Below are positions 15,994 to 28,217 of a stretch of DNA of 64,000 nt, piece after piece. The notes under the pieces were generated by a model. The model ran no database searches. It was not told the origin of the DNA and was given only the letters and a program-made list of their open reading frames with translations. The DNA comes from Floccularia luteovirens (lineage: Eukaryota; Basidiomycota; Agaricomycetes; Agaricales; Squamanitaceae). The stretch spans positions 434,001 to 498,000 of the forward strand of contig VSJF01000007.1 in the NCBI GenBank assembly GCA_009739215.1, written 5' to 3'. How positions within the stretch are numbered: the stretch's first letter is position 1; each line of letters begins with the position of its first letter. The translations under genes and the position numbers were made by a program.

Positions 15994-17610
15994 ATGGCTC
16001 CAAAAAGAGCGTTGCCAGATACGAGCACCCAGGCTTCTGCGAATGACACACAAGAACCTAGTACAACGCCACCTACATCCCCACCAAGTTCCAAGCGAAG
16101 AAAACTTTCACCGAGCCCAGAATCAACTTTGTCACATCCCAAAGTTCTTAAATATCCGAATGTATCTAATGCGACCCCAAAGAATACCCAATTCCAAAAA
16201 CCAGCCCAGCTAATCTCCTTCTCATATTCATCAAAACATGAACTCGAATTTTCGAATGCTGCGTTGCGATATTTCGTTGATCCACCATTGGGTGCCAAAT
16301 TGGGGTATGGATATGACCGGTGGATTCGCAAACCTGATGATAGAGGTAGACTAGATGGACTTTTGAGAGCAATTTCGACAATTAGGAAAGATCCTTCACG
16401 GAAAGGCGCGACAGATGTGGCTTTGGTTACTTGGAGAGGTGTCATGACAAAGTGTGCCTAATTCCAATTATCATGTATTCAAATGCTCTCTTATTACTGA
16501 CATACGACTGAAAAAGGATTTTAACAGCTCCATATGAAGATAGAGATGGCTGGGAATTGAATGTGATGTTCGTAAACGGAACGCTTTACCTTGAAGAGCA
16601 TGTGACCGATGCCCGACTGAAGGAAAAGTAAGTTGTGTATAAGAAACCTTGACGTCGGTTCACTTTTTGGGTCTAGAAATGAGATGGAGCCAAGACAAAG
16701 ATTGCAGACATATTATGGTTATGCGTTCGAGTCTTATTGCACTTCGGATACTCCCACACGAAGACATACTTCTTCGAGTGTTCCTACTGGTTGGGGAGGC
16801 GATGTTGACACTAATGTTCAATGGTGTAGCGTTGTTCGGACAAAACTCGGGGATGTTTCCATGATTATTGGAGGCGAAGTTGACTGTGTTCGAGGTTTGT
16901 AACTGGTACTTTTTGATTTGGATAGCAATGTTAATTTTAATTCTGTTTAGGCAAGTATACAGAACAGCCGGACACGTTTATGGAGCTGAAAACTTCCATG
17001 ACAATACGCGGTTTACAAGATGAAACACGGTTTGAAAGGTTTGATCCTTACTGTTGGCTGAAACCACAGCTGTATTAACTCGATGGTGGTAGAAAATTGT
17101 TGAAGTTCTATTTCCAGTCATTTCTTCTTGGAGTGCCAGTATGTTCTTTGATGATCATTAAGTGAAAGTGACTTGAATGGCGTCATTTTGTCGTATTAGG
17201 AAATATTAGTTGGATTTAGAACACCCGCCGGCGTCTTGACCACAACACAGTCGTTTCAGACTCTCCTGATACCACGTCTCGTCCGCGGCAAGCCGGGAGC
17301 GTGGAACCCTCTTGTGTGTCTCGAATGGGGACAACAGTTTTTATTGTTCCTCAAGGACATTATCCGAGCGGAAGGTCCGGACAACGAAGCAGTGTGGCGG
17401 GTCAGATTCATACCGGGGTCGGGTACGAGCGCGCAGAAGTTGGACCGAAACGGGGTAAGAGATGTTACTAATGGGGAGGAACGAATGGGGTTCTTGCCCA
17501 CATGGTATTGGAATGAACTGCAAGGCGGGCAGAGCAGTCATGAGGAGCGGGCCGGGGAGTCGAACGCGACGAGTGTGGCAGGTGCTGTAGTCAGTGGTTG
17601 GCAGATTTGA
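15994..17610 (+). CDS. RAI1: Rai1/DXO family decapping and pyrophosphohydrolase nuclease
   Basis: Rai1/DXO proteins remove incomplete or non-canonical 5' caps and support the nuclear 5'-3' exonuclease Rat1. Six exons (15994-16451, 16517-16627, 16677-16894, 16951-17038, 17093-17138, 17200-17610) give 443 residues. A basic, Ser/Pro-rich N-terminus (MAPKRALPD...SSKRRKLSPS) suggests nuclear import. The core has TWRGVMTKILTAPYEDRDGW, MIIGGEVDCVRGKY (the E-V-D metal motif), FMELKTSM (the E-L-K motif), and LLKFYFQSFLLGVPEILVGF. Every splice restores family sequence. In Saccharomyces the partner of Rai1 is Rat1; no Rat1 gene is in this window. An upstream in-frame ATG at 15913 would add a hydrophobic stretch not expected in the family. 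Confidence 0.92.
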
Positions 17611-18094
17611 ATCCGCTTCGTAGAAGTGGACGAGGGACGGGCTGTAGAGGAGAGATGGATTGATTAGTCAATAGCCAGGAACACAGAGCTGATCCTGATA
17701 AACCGCATATGGACTGTCTTCCCCCGAAGCACATGGTACGTACCGTGGAAATAACATGACAGTAGTACTACACTATGCACATAGAGTGTCCTATGTGTCC
17801 TGCGTGTTTCTTTCAATTGTATTTGCATTGGATTTGAGTATCGTGTTGAGGTGCAGTCCTGACTGCAGTAAAGTTAAGAAACCGGCAGGGCCGTTAAGAG
17901 CCGAAGACCGGGAAAAGCCGATACGCGTCGTCGCGTCTGACACACTGCACCAAGCATCTCACCACTCTCTCTCACAAGCTTTCTTCATCGTCCTTCAACG
18001 CGCACCCTCTCTTCTGTCCCCTTCTCCACCGCCGTCCACAGCGACGAGCTTCTCTCTCACTTGTCTCTCTCCACATTCTATGCGACACGTGTAA
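17611..18094. promoter_or_regulatory. Promoter region with pyrimidine-rich leader
   Basis: No gene was seen. The last 150 bp before the next ATG are strongly C/T-rich (about 17990-18075), a common feature just upstream of fungal start codons. Confidence 0.4.
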
Positions 18095-20009
18095 ATGGCA
18101 ACTCCCTCCTCGTCCGCCACGTCGCCTTCCCCACCCATGGCTTATATTCCACATCCTTCGGTATCCTTGCAGCCAACAAACCCCTCCTCGTTCGATGCAC
18201 AGGAGCGAGAACAGAGGAAGAAGGCTGTAGAGAAGTTCCTGGCGAGAGCCGAAATATCAATGGTATGTTTCTATTCTTCCTTGACGCGTCGTTTCTTGTC
18301 TGCTCGGGGGATATAACGTTTACGTTTCTTCTCGAGCCCTCCATCCAGGAGGTGGCTTTGGGCAATTCCAAACGCACTCCTGAGTTGCATCTATAATAGT
18401 TCACCCCTCTTACTCATCACATTTCTAGGTCACCCGTGCTCTTCGTGCGCGCTTATCGTATGCCTCGTACAAGGCAACGAACAACATTCCTCATGTCCCA
18501 TTAAAGGATTTAGAAGCCCAAACTCAGAGTCAAACAGCTTCCTTCTCCCGTACCATCGCCGCTAAACGTAAGGCCGTCGGCGCTTCCAACCCAAACAACT
18601 ACCAGACATCACAAAGCCTCAATGGAATGGGTGCAGGTGGTGCACATCGACGGGTGTCATCAGGGTCTATGGCACCCCCATCCTCCGTCTCATCCCCTCG
18701 GGGTCATCACCACTCGGTCAGTGCGAGCGCGATTGTTTTTGGGAGCGGGAGCGACATGTCTTCCGGCTCTAAAACTACGCAACAACCTCATGGTCTATAT
18801 GCGTCCATCCTAGCCCCTCCACCAACGAAACAAGCAAGGACAATACATAATGTTAACGATCCTCCCGTACCGGCTCCGACGCGTCCTACACCATCGCCAA
18901 GAGCACGATCCTCGAAAACAAGGACCTCTCGTGATGTGAATCGCCCTCCTGCCAAAGCAAAACAGCCAGAAAAACCGACGAAAGCTGCTAATTCGCCAGA
19001 CAGACGGAAGAACAAACGTGCCGATAAGGGTAAACAAAAACAAGACCACTCTGCTATGGACATCGATGGTGATGTAGATATGAAAGCAGCCGCGACTCTT
19101 ACATCCTTGCTTCTACATCACAGGCCTACAATGTCAGGGAGCGCATCCTCACCGAGATCCAGCATTGATGGGTCGGAAACAGGCTCGGCCTATTCATATT
19201 CGCATTTCGCCCAAAGTTCAGCAAGAACAACTACGACCGGTCATCCAAATGCTGCTACCCCCACGTCTCTAAACACAGACACGCCCTTCCGCAGTCAAAC
19301 CCCTCCCCCAACACCGACCCAGATGCAACAATCAACGCCGCGCCCCGCACCCACGGACGACAACGAAGCGGCAGATTTAATGTTGTACTTGGCAACTTCA
19401 CCCTCACCAGCTAGAAACACGAATAAAGATTCGAAAGACCTCGCCGCATATCGGGCATTAGGTGGCGCTGCAGGACCCTTACGTTCTAAAGGAAGGGTTT
19501 TGTTCCCCTCTATGGCCGCTGGAGAACCACAAGGCCCCGAAGGCCCTAGTGGTAGTGCGTCCTCTCGAGGTCAATCAACCTTGATGAGGGGAGCTGAAGG
19601 TAGCTTCAACTCAAGTATCTCCAGTATTGGCACCGAAATGGACGGCGGTAGAGCTTTTGACAGCAACACACCAAAAGGTAACTCGGGTAATCAGCTGCTT
19701 CCACCGCCCCCACTCCCTGCCCAAATTCCATCTCCCAGTCCCCGTAAGGAAGTGACTGCTAGTCCAAGACTCAATCAGGCTCCTGGAATGCTCGAATTCA
19801 ACTTCAATGATTTCATAAATGCTTCCCCTTCTCCTTCAAGAGGCACGCCACATCAAGGCCAGAAGTCCAATCTAGGCTTACGGGCGGATGTAGGAAGGAA
19901 ATTATTTGAAGAAGAGCAGATGCGACAAACACTACACACAACTCAAAGTCCTGGTAAACGCCAAGAAGACAGGAGCCTAGGAGCAAGCATAGACCTGGTG
20001 TCAAGCTAA
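18095..20009 (+). CDS. Whi5/Nrm1-like G1/S transcription regulator
   Basis: Whi5 and Nrm1 bind SBF/MBF and restrain G1/S transcription. Two exons (18095-18262, 18429-20009) give 582 residues. The splice joins EKFLARAEISM to VTRALRARLSYASYKATNNI, which fits the short LRxRLxxASYK motif of the Whi5/Nrm1 family that contacts the transcription factor. The rest is long, disordered and rich in Ser, Pro and Gln. It carries many SP/TP sites expected of CDK targets, a basic stretch (PDRRKNKRADKGKQKQ), and AADLMLYLATSPSPAR, a second short motif. A late patch FNFNDFINASPSPSRG may be another docking site. The function is inferred from the first motif and the disordered layout; no enzyme domain is present. 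Confidence 0.65.
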
Positions 20010-20977
20010 CCTTGTCATGTAACGTACAAATTAATGAAATCAGGCGACGATATAGACAAAGGACCTCTATCTTTTACTCATTTCTCGTTCACTTCCTTCC
20101 CTTTTCTGTTGTACAAATCACGCGGATCTGTTGCCACATTGTATCACCAGCCAACACGCGCATCACCATCTTTTATACACATTCATACACCGAACGAATC
20201 AAAAACCTATCTATTTGTAACTCCAGCATGACGGCGCGCGCTCACTATTGCGCTCGCTTCGTTTTTCTCATATACTCGGTTGTCTTAAAGACTTCGATGA
20301 CGGGAAATTTGTCACCGCTCTGTATGCTAAGGCGTCGAATGATTTGGCTTTCCTAGGTTGACCGGTATTTGCTTCTCTCCTTATCCTTTTCTTTTATCAA
20401 GATTTCTTCGTTCTCACAACTTTTTCCTTCCCTTCCTTTATGCTTCCGTCATGTTTTGCGGACTTGGCCTTATATTGGCCATGTTTGTTTTCCTATTCAT
20501 GTAATGATGTATAAGTACGAAGAATATCGTTTGTTTTACGGTATTTTGCGCCATTCCCCCATCTTAATTCTATCTCAAAGGCATAAACCCAACCCATTTG
20601 TTTTTGTTCCTTGTCTCGTTTGTTTATTTCTAAAAAAAGCTTGTGTACGACATCTAGTATTCATATATCTATTGATATGATTATCCTTGGAGTTGTATAG
20701 GGACGAAATACAGTAGATCATTTAGACTTGGCTGAACCGCGGCATCCGAGAGTTTGGAGAACCTTGATGGGGGAACTAGTCTATTCTCGGATATGCCTCC
20801 TAGTTAGCGCTCAATAGTCTAAGGTTCATGTTCGTATTTTAACCTTTACCCCTCCTCAAATGCCAACTGCCATCTTCACACTGTTGGTGGATTGGACGGA
20901 ACTTGACTAACAAAAAGACGCCTAACGACTCCTTTTTGAACCCATTTAACTCGAAAACAACCACAACCAAAAGGAAT
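20010..20977. other. Intergenic, no gene seen
   Basis: This holds the 3' end of the Whi5/Nrm1-like gene and the promoter of the Sur7/PalI gene. Several pyrimidine-rich stretches occur at 20080-20450. Short frames there are not supported by splice sites or family sequence. Confidence 0.35.
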
Positions 20978-21857
20978 ATGAAGACCACTTATTATGACCA
21001 CTCTCCGGCTTTATTGATCTTATGTTTAATGATGATGACCGCCTTTCTGCTCTTGTAAGTGGTCTTTGAAAAATTGTAACGAGTTCATTCGGAATTGAAA
21101 AAAACCCCTTTGTATGCGATGGTGTTTTAGGACTTTGACAACTTTTTCCTTACCCATGGTGTCCTCGTTATACTTCCTATATTCTTCTCAAGCAAATGGC
21201 GTAAAATTCGGCATGTGGGGTTGGTGTTTGGATGAATATGCGATGTGTTCAGATCATTTACAGTAGTGTGCTCTCTCTACTTGGGATCGTCATTTGAATT
21301 CTAAAGTTGGAACCGATTGTTAAGGTTGGGCTATACTTGGGAGCCCCAGATCCCCAATCCTATAACCAAAGCTTTGGTGTTTTATCCGGTTGGTGAGCTT
21401 CCCAAAATTTACCAACAGCTCCTGAACTCCCCTGACGCGAAATAGCGGCTGTGTGCACATTCTTAGCATCAATCACCTTTATTCCCATATACTTTTCGCG
21501 TACTGCGAAGGCCAATGTAACGTCTGCGGCTTTTGTTTGGCTTGCATTTATGGTTTCCACCATTGCTTTGATTTTCACCATGTCTATGTGGGGCGTCGCA
21601 AAGGCCAGGTTTGAACAGGATGGCTTCGAGGCACATTTTGGGCCATTGGTGAGTGCCTTATTGGTAGCCTTTGCGAGGTGTCAATTGGGGGTATATCTTA
21701 CCTTTATATTTACCTATAGCCATGGATGTCGCTTGTAGCAACACTTTTGTTACTATTTGTGGCTCTCCATCTGTCATGGACAGTTCTAATCAAGGCCGCT
21801 ACGGATCAAAGAAGTTTAGATATCAAATATGAAGAGGCCGGCCCCATGAGCCCATGA
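20978..21857 (+). CDS. Sur7/PalI family four-helix plasma membrane protein
   Basis: This family includes Sur7 of eisosomes and Rim9/PalI of pH sensing. Five exons (20978-21054, 21131-21262, 21325-21392, 21446-21648, 21720-21857) give 205 residues with all phases agreeing. Helix 1 is SPALLILCLMMMTAFLLL. The extracellular signature is VKFGMWGWCLDEYAMCS followed by LGYTWEPQIPNPITKALV, matching the family's FGxxGxC...CS...LGY. Helix 2 is FYPVAAVCTFLASITFIPIY, helix 3 VTSAAFVWLAFMVSTIALIF, and helix 4 WMSLVATLLLLFVALHLSW. It ends in a short acidic tail. Introns interrupt every reading frame, so no single open frame shows it. Which subfamily it belongs to is not clear. Confidence 0.82.
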
Positions 21858-22270
21858 ATTACCATGCTGTTCAGAAGGTGCCTAGAACTCCTCTGTCATA
21901 AACAAGCATTATTGGTGGTTGTGTTTTGTCAAGACTCTTACATAAATGTTTTGCTTATTATTTCTTCGTTTTTACCATGGCCTCGGTCGTCAGGAACAAT
22001 TTTGAGAAAGCAGATTAGCGCATATAAGGCTTTCGGCAGGTGCTGGATGACTTTGTCGTGTGATCCAACCGTCCCGGGCCGGGCTGACATATTCTTTCTG
22101 TATGGCGTTGTAAGCGAAGGCCGGTACTGAGTACTGAGCGTGTGCTATAAAAAACACACTTTAGATTCTCCCCACACTTCCTAAAGGAGCAGTGGGCTAT
22201 TAGATAAAATAGCCATGGGGTTTTCTTGAAATGTAAGCTCTAACTTGCTGCTTCTCCAAAGTTCTTCGCC
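21858..22270. promoter_or_regulatory. Promoter region of the MFS transporter
   Basis: This is 413 bp with no gene. GCTATAAAAAACAC near 22144-22157 is a TATA-like sequence about 120 bp upstream of the transporter start. Confidence 0.4.
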
Positions 22271-24360
22271 ATGGGTCACCTTCAAGACATATCCCATCAT
22301 CGCAATGCTTACCTCCTGGCCTTTTCTGCAGCGTTGGGTAGTATATTTTATGGTTGGGATATGTAAGGAGTTTATTTGCATCTTTGAAAAAGTCGGAACC
22401 TTTAAGATTTGCTAATTTTTACAGTGGCCTCATTGGTGGGATTTTGTCCCTCCCGTCGTTCCAACAATACTTTGGTTTGGACAAGAAGAGTACTGCAGCA
22501 AAAGCCAATCTCAATGGAAACATCGTCTCTGTGTTACAGGCTGGCTGTTTGTGAGGCTTTTCTATAGTTTTTAGTAGTCATATTGCTGATGTCGCGTAGC
22601 TTTGGTGCATTGGCTACAGGATACCTTTCCGGTCGCTTTGGACGTAAACCATCCCTCATAGCTTCGGGAGTCATTTATATTGTGGGAAGTGTGATTCAAT
22701 GCATCGTTGGTCTTGGGAGTAGCCAGTCTGTCGGGCTGTCAGTCCTCTACTTTGGTCGGTTCTTTGGTGGAATAGGAGTCGGGATGGTTTCTGCTCTTGT
22801 TCCTTCATATGTTTCGGAGTGTGTACCACCCTCTATTCGAGGACGATGCACTGGTACCGTCCAGTTCGCGAACAACATTGGTATCATGTTGAGCTGTAAG
22901 TGATTTGTTATGGTGTATTGATATGCTAATGAACGGGCGTACATAGTCTGGGTAAACTATAGTGCGTCGATAAATATACCGTTCGGTCAGAGGCAGTGGC
23001 GTATTCCCTTTATCGTGCAGTAAGCGTATTCAAACCTATACATCTACACCACCTAATACATATAACCAGATTAGTCCCAGGGATTTTATTCACAGTTGCC
23101 ATGTTCTTCCAACCGGAGTCCCCTCGCTGGTTGGTCGAACACGATAGATTGGACGAAGCTGCAGAAGCCTTGGCATTCACAAATAGGACTACCATCGATG
23201 ACAAGGTTGTCACACAAACGATAGAGGAGATCAGAGCCGATTTTGTGGGAAAGCAAAACATGTCGATATATAGGCAGATCGTCAGAATGGGAGAGTCTCG
23301 CACAATCTTGTTGAGATGCTTTATACCCTCACTTGTCATGTTTTTCCAACAGGTAACTACGTTTCCCTTTTTTTCGTATGTAGTGGCGTTACTGAACAAT
23401 CCTGACAGTGGACCGGAACCAATGCTATAAATTACTTCAGTCCTCAAATATTTGCTGGTCTAGGAATCAGTGGAACTGTAGCTGGTCTTTTCGCAACTGG
23501 TATGAATTTCTTTCTGAAAGTTTGATTATATCGCTGACTGTTTTTGTAGGTATATATGGTGTTGTCAAAGTAAGGCTTCTTCCCACTGGGGATATTTCGA
23601 AGTTCATTAATCTAATCCTTATTTAGGTCGTGTCCGTTGGGCTTGTCCTTGCTTTTGCTGTAGAAAGCCTTGGTCGGAAGAGATGTTTGATCATTGGAGG
23701 CCTTGGTCAAGGTTTTATGATGTTATGGATAGGAGGATATAGTGGAATACATCCTTCAGGAAAGATCGTACCGGCAAGTTACGTTTCTATCGTAGCTGTG
23801 TACCTGTATGCAGTCTTCTATTGCGTTGGATGGGGTCCACTTCCGTGAGTAATTGGGTATATGTTTTATTCAATTTTGTGCTGACGCCCTCGTTCTATAG
23901 ATGGGTCGTGGCGGGAGAAGTCGCGCCAAACCACCTTCGACCAGCCGCTCTCTCGATCGCTGTCGGAGTCAACTGGCTATTCTCATTCACCATTTCCAAA
24001 TTGACGCCAATCATGCTTAACAAGATTACTTATGGGACGTTCCTCTTGTTTGGGTTCTGTTGTTTAATTATGGCGGCATGGGCATACTTCCTACTCCCGG
24101 AAACTGTTGGGGTTCCCTTGGAGGATATTAAATATCTTTTCGAAGAAGACGTCCTCTTGCGAGCACTGCAAGACGCACCTGGAGGAAAGATCTTCCTTGG
24201 TAAGAGGCGGGCATTGTCTCTGGATGCCCTGCGTCGCAAAGCTGGAGATCTCGAAGCGGCAGAAGGTGCAAGGAAGGATAGTATTTCCACCCACGAATCC
24301 AACAAGGTGGCAAATCCAGGTGAAGATATACCGGTGTCGGAACTTCGGCAAACAAATTAG
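22271..24360 (+). CDS. MFS sugar-type transporter
   Basis: This is a 12-helix proton-coupled transporter of the fungal sugar/quinate branch, expected in the plasma membrane. Nine exons sum to 552 residues in phase. Helix 1 contains SIFYGWDIGLIGGILSLPSF. The MFS signatures are GRFGRKPSL between helices 2 and 3, ESPRWLVEHDRLDEA after helix 6, QQWTGTNAINYFSPQIF in helix 7, ESLGRKRCLI, and the end signature LLPETVGVPLEDIKYLFEED. The C-terminus is a long hydrophilic tail. The substrate cannot be told from sequence. GWDIGLIGG in place of the hexose-type GYDTG recalls quinate or pentose carriers, but that is weak. A 20-bp exon (23550-23569, GIYGVVK) is unusually short. Confidence 0.9.
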
Positions 24361-24638
24361 GAGGTTGGTGGATCATTTTTCATTTAAAAAATATAAGTAT
24401 AGCTAGCGGGAAATCTGGGACATATGATGAGTTATTTTCCTTGACTGTAAATGTATGCCTGTTGAGAATATGCCAAATTCCTTATAATATCGATGCTCAA
24501 TTATATCTTTTTTATATTTCTATTTTGCAAAGCATGGAATTCCAAACAATTCATAATTATGACCAAAGCTCGTGTTCACCGGCATTTCGAGTCATGTTCA
24601 GACAATATGACTGACAACCTTTTTTCATAACATCCTTC

Positions 24639-25438
24639 ATGACATCGTATTTACGGAGCTGGTTGGTAGGCGGAACGGTTGCTGTGGATATCCCATCGCC
24701 ACCAGAAGTGCCCTCAATTATGGAAATCACACCGAATTCCGACGATGAGGATGAAAGTATGGAAACAGAACACGATGACTTACCCCCAGCTTTTCCTAGT
24801 CTGAATAGTGCTCAAAGGCTTCAGACTCAAGAAATTCCGAGCTTTCTAAAGGATTCATCGTTGATGCCTCCACCTCCACCTCCGGGACTAGCTGTACGAA
24901 CGCCGAACGTTCCGAACTTAAAATCTTCAAGTGGTTCATCACTTGCAGTTCCCCCTACTACTACCAAAAAACCTGTGAGCTCATCCAAAAAGCGAGAGAA
25001 GGTTGCATTGGCGCCAGGACATAGCCCTTTGGACTGGGCTAGACTTAAATCGTCAGGAGAGGATCTCAGGGTGAGTAAGCTTTATGTCTTTATGATCCTT
25101 ATGTTTTTAACTTGAAATATAAATAGGGGGTTGATAATTTGATACGTATATCCCCATCACTATTGAAGGAACACAACAAACGTGATGATGCTTGGTCTGC
25201 TTTCAACGGCAAAGTTTATAATATTACACCATATCTTGCTTTCCACCCTGGTGGTGAGAAGGAGCTAATGCGTGTCGCTGGTCGGGATGGAACTAAACTA
25301 TTTGGTAAAGTTCTCAATTGTATGTAGCATCATAAATTAATCAAAGTTTCAACAGCATCAACCCACGCTTGGGTAAACGTGGAATACATGCTGGATGCCT
25401 GCCTTGTAGGGTTCTTAGTTCCTGAGCCGTCATCCTGA
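24639..25438 (+). CDS. Cytochrome b5-domain protein (Irc21/NCB5OR N-terminal type)
   Basis: Three exons (24639-25070, 25127-25304, 25356-25438) give 230 residues. The first 130 residues are disordered, acidic then Ser/Pro/Lys-rich. PGHSPLDWARLKSSGEDLRG is the segment that precedes the haem domain in soluble cytochrome b5 proteins of the Irc21/NCB5OR type. The domain has WSAFNGKVYNITPYLAFHPGGEKELM with the haem-ligand HPGG, and the second haem histidine is in STHAWVNVEYML. It ends LVGFLVPEPSS without a membrane anchor, so it should be soluble. Electron-transfer partner unknown; no reductase domain is attached. Confidence 0.85.
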
Positions 25439-25803
25439 TATCTTCTGTTTACGAGAATCATTTTTGTTGCGAACACAGAACAGCATTAGAAAATAGATTC
25501 TGAACAAGAAACTCCCTACAATACATGTATAAAACATGTAATAATTAACAACTAATGTACTATATTTGCATGAATAGTAATGACTGCTGCGTTTAAACTT
25601 TGGTAAGGCGATGTGAAACTGCACGACTAACTTGACCAAGTTCTCTCATTTGGTTGTTATGCTGCGAAGCATATAGCAAAAACATATACTCGGACATTCC
25701 AGCGAGCTGTATAAATCTTATAATATTTGATCCGGGCTGAACGTGTTTTGTCGCATCTAGGGGAGTATCCGCAATCTATCAATTTCTGTAAGCAGGAACT
25801 TCG
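25439..25803. other. Convergent intergenic region
   Basis: This is 365 bp between converging gene ends. It is AT-rich; no gene was seen. Confidence 0.35.
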
Positions 25804-28065
25804 TCAATTAACAGAACAAACGAAACAAACCATATCTTGTGGAAACCAACTTTTAGCATACGTGGTTCCTGGGTTCAATTCTATAATAAGGTTACCTGTA
25901 CCAGGCCATCGTGTTTTTATGTCTGACATAGTACGTGCTATGTCTTCTGGTTGCCAGGTAGAATTCACAACTTGAAGAGTCGTCTGGGCATTGTCCACAG
26001 GAATGCACCTGAGCTGCAACAGTAACTGTTCATTGTTGTGCTTATGTACCTCACTGCAGGATTTAGAGCTGTTATAAGGGTCAGTAAGTAAATTATAACA
26101 AATGAGAGTCACATGTATTCTTACTTAGGGTCACCACCAATCAACCATCTACTTGACGTTGCACCATCCACTTCAAATTGACATTCCAAAACTCCGAGAG
26201 TGGATAGACCAATTTTAGCAAACCATATACCGGGAACGCGGTTTTCCTTATCATTGACGGCCTCTTTTGGTTCAGATGTTTGTGACATGGCTCTCACAGA
26301 ATTGTCACTACGCTCATGAGAAGGCCCAGCCTTTGGAAGCAATTCAGGTGAATATACCAGCCGATTGCTGCTTGAAGGGGGGTTGTATGACAGGTTACGA
26401 GTACGATGGGGAGAGCGTGATCTTCGTCGCTGGAAATCTATCCTTGGAGAAAATGGCTCTAACTTGAATTGATAAGGAGAACGTGGTGGAGAATTGAAAT
26501 GATTGTAAGGTCGCGATGTCTGAAAATAATTTGGTGATTGAAAACCGTCCGAGTTACGAGACAATCTGCCGGTATGTGTGAATGTATGACGTCTTGTATG
26601 AGATGATGGTAGATTGTGGTGGAAGTTTGGTGGTGAAGGGGAACGATAACGGGAGAGTCGTGGGGAGTGTCGAAAGTAATTTGTGTGGTATGTATAGCTA
26701 CGCCCAGGAGAGCGCATGGGTGGGTGTGCTGAAGAACGTGCAGGAGATGCGGAACGTTGGTATATGGCAGGATGTGTTGGACGCAAAGGAGGATCAGGAT
26801 CAGGTCGGTTTATTTGTTGTGGTGATTGTATATGCGAGGAGTTATTTGACTCTGGTGTTCCAGGGTTACTCAGGTATTTACGCCTTGGAGAAGTGGGTGT
26901 CCGTCTTCTCTTGCTGTTTGCCGTCGCAGACTCTGAGATGCTCTCCGCTATATCATGGGTATTGGCTTTGTGCGACCTAGCCTCTGGCATCTCACTAGGG
27001 TGTGGTGGATTTTCAAGGTTTGGGGATTTGGACCTTTCTGCCTTCGTCTCTACCGTTATGGCACTCAATTGCTCTTGAGCAGATTGTAGAGTCTTTTCAA
27101 ATTTCAGATGAAAATCATCTGTAATCATGTTGTTGAGCCGATCCAGAATGTTACGAGGAGTATGTCCTTCATCGGACAATTCTCCACGACGCTCTGCATT
27201 CTGAATAACGAGGTGTGATATAATGTTTTTCTTGCTGGCATGATGGTGTAACTGGTCCCCTTGTGTTGGTGCGTTGGTCGTTGGGTGATCCTGTGTATGT
27301 CGACCCCGTAGGCGTGCAAGCAAGTAACCAGTCCCAGAAGAAGGGCTATAAGGATTTTGAATTGTAATCATTTCCATCGATGTCTCTTTGAGGTAGGGAT
27401 TATTTTGCACTGTTTCTGGTTTTAGACCGACTGATGTGGAATGGTTTATAGAGACATCGGGAGCATCTATTGCTTGGCAATTCGTTTGTATCATGGAATC
27501 GAGACGACTGGTATCATCATAGGTTGTAGGATGCGTCGAGTGTTGATGTTCGAGGTTATAAGTGAAAAATTTATGTGCCTCAGTGCCGGAACGAGCCGTT
27601 TGAAACCCACTAAGAAAAGGCTGGAAAACATGTGTAAGTAACTCAGTAAGAAGGATTAATGAGTAGCGGGCATACATCCATTGTTACATCGGGCGTCTGA
27701 GGTGGGATACCCTGAACGGATTCCTCGCTGTCAAGGTCCATGTTTTCGATGGAGCGCGTTGGACTATGTACGACATCGTTGGTGTTAAGTTCAAGTTGTA
27801 TCCTGTCAAGGAGTGATTTTGCTGCTCCTGGATAGTCATTAAATCTTAGCGCCGGTGTACCTTCAGCACTTGCTTGAAATATCTTCATACGTGCCAGCAA
27901 AGATGGACTCCCAGCGCTTCCTTCTCCTTCTGTCGTTGGTGTGGTTGATTTTGAGGCATCAGCACTGTCAACATTGTTATGGTGGGTGGATGGATCTGGG
28001 GGCCTTATCCAAGATTTATTTGGGTAGTATTTCCGCTTTCCTATGCGCGTCTGTAGATCACCCAT
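25804..28065 (-). CDS. Hypothetical Arg/Ser/Pro-rich protein with conserved-looking C-terminal domain
   Basis: Not recognised. Three exons (28065-27677 approx., 27620-26125, 26068-25804). The N-terminus starts MGDLQTRIGKRKYYPNKSWI, with ARMKIFQASAEGTPALRF further on. The middle is disordered, with dozens of RSP, SPxR and HSPR motifs (about residues 300-480), resembling RS-like RNA-processing proteins but not a true RS domain. The C-terminal 130 residues are ordered: GIWFAKIGLSTLGVLECQFE, SRWLIGGDP, then across the last intron SKSCSEVHKHNNEQLLLQL and ARTMSDIKTRWPGTGNLIIE. The junctions use GTATGC...TTCCAG and GTAAGA...AACAG and keep phase. A nuclear role is a guess. It is read towards the cytochrome b5 gene. 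Confidence 0.6.
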
Positions 28066-28217
28066 CCAGAGCTCGCCATATGCAATCGGATACTCAATGA
28101 ATAGAAGAAGACCCAAGAGTGTGCGGCATGTTCGCTAACTATGGCAGGGAAGCATGCCACGTGCACGCACAAAAAGCGCCTGTGAATCTGATTGGTTTGT
28201 ATATATTACTTTACACA

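Noticed and set aside
21360..21581. Minus-strand 73-codon frame
   Set aside because: Antisense to the Sur7/PalI exons, which form a complete family protein.
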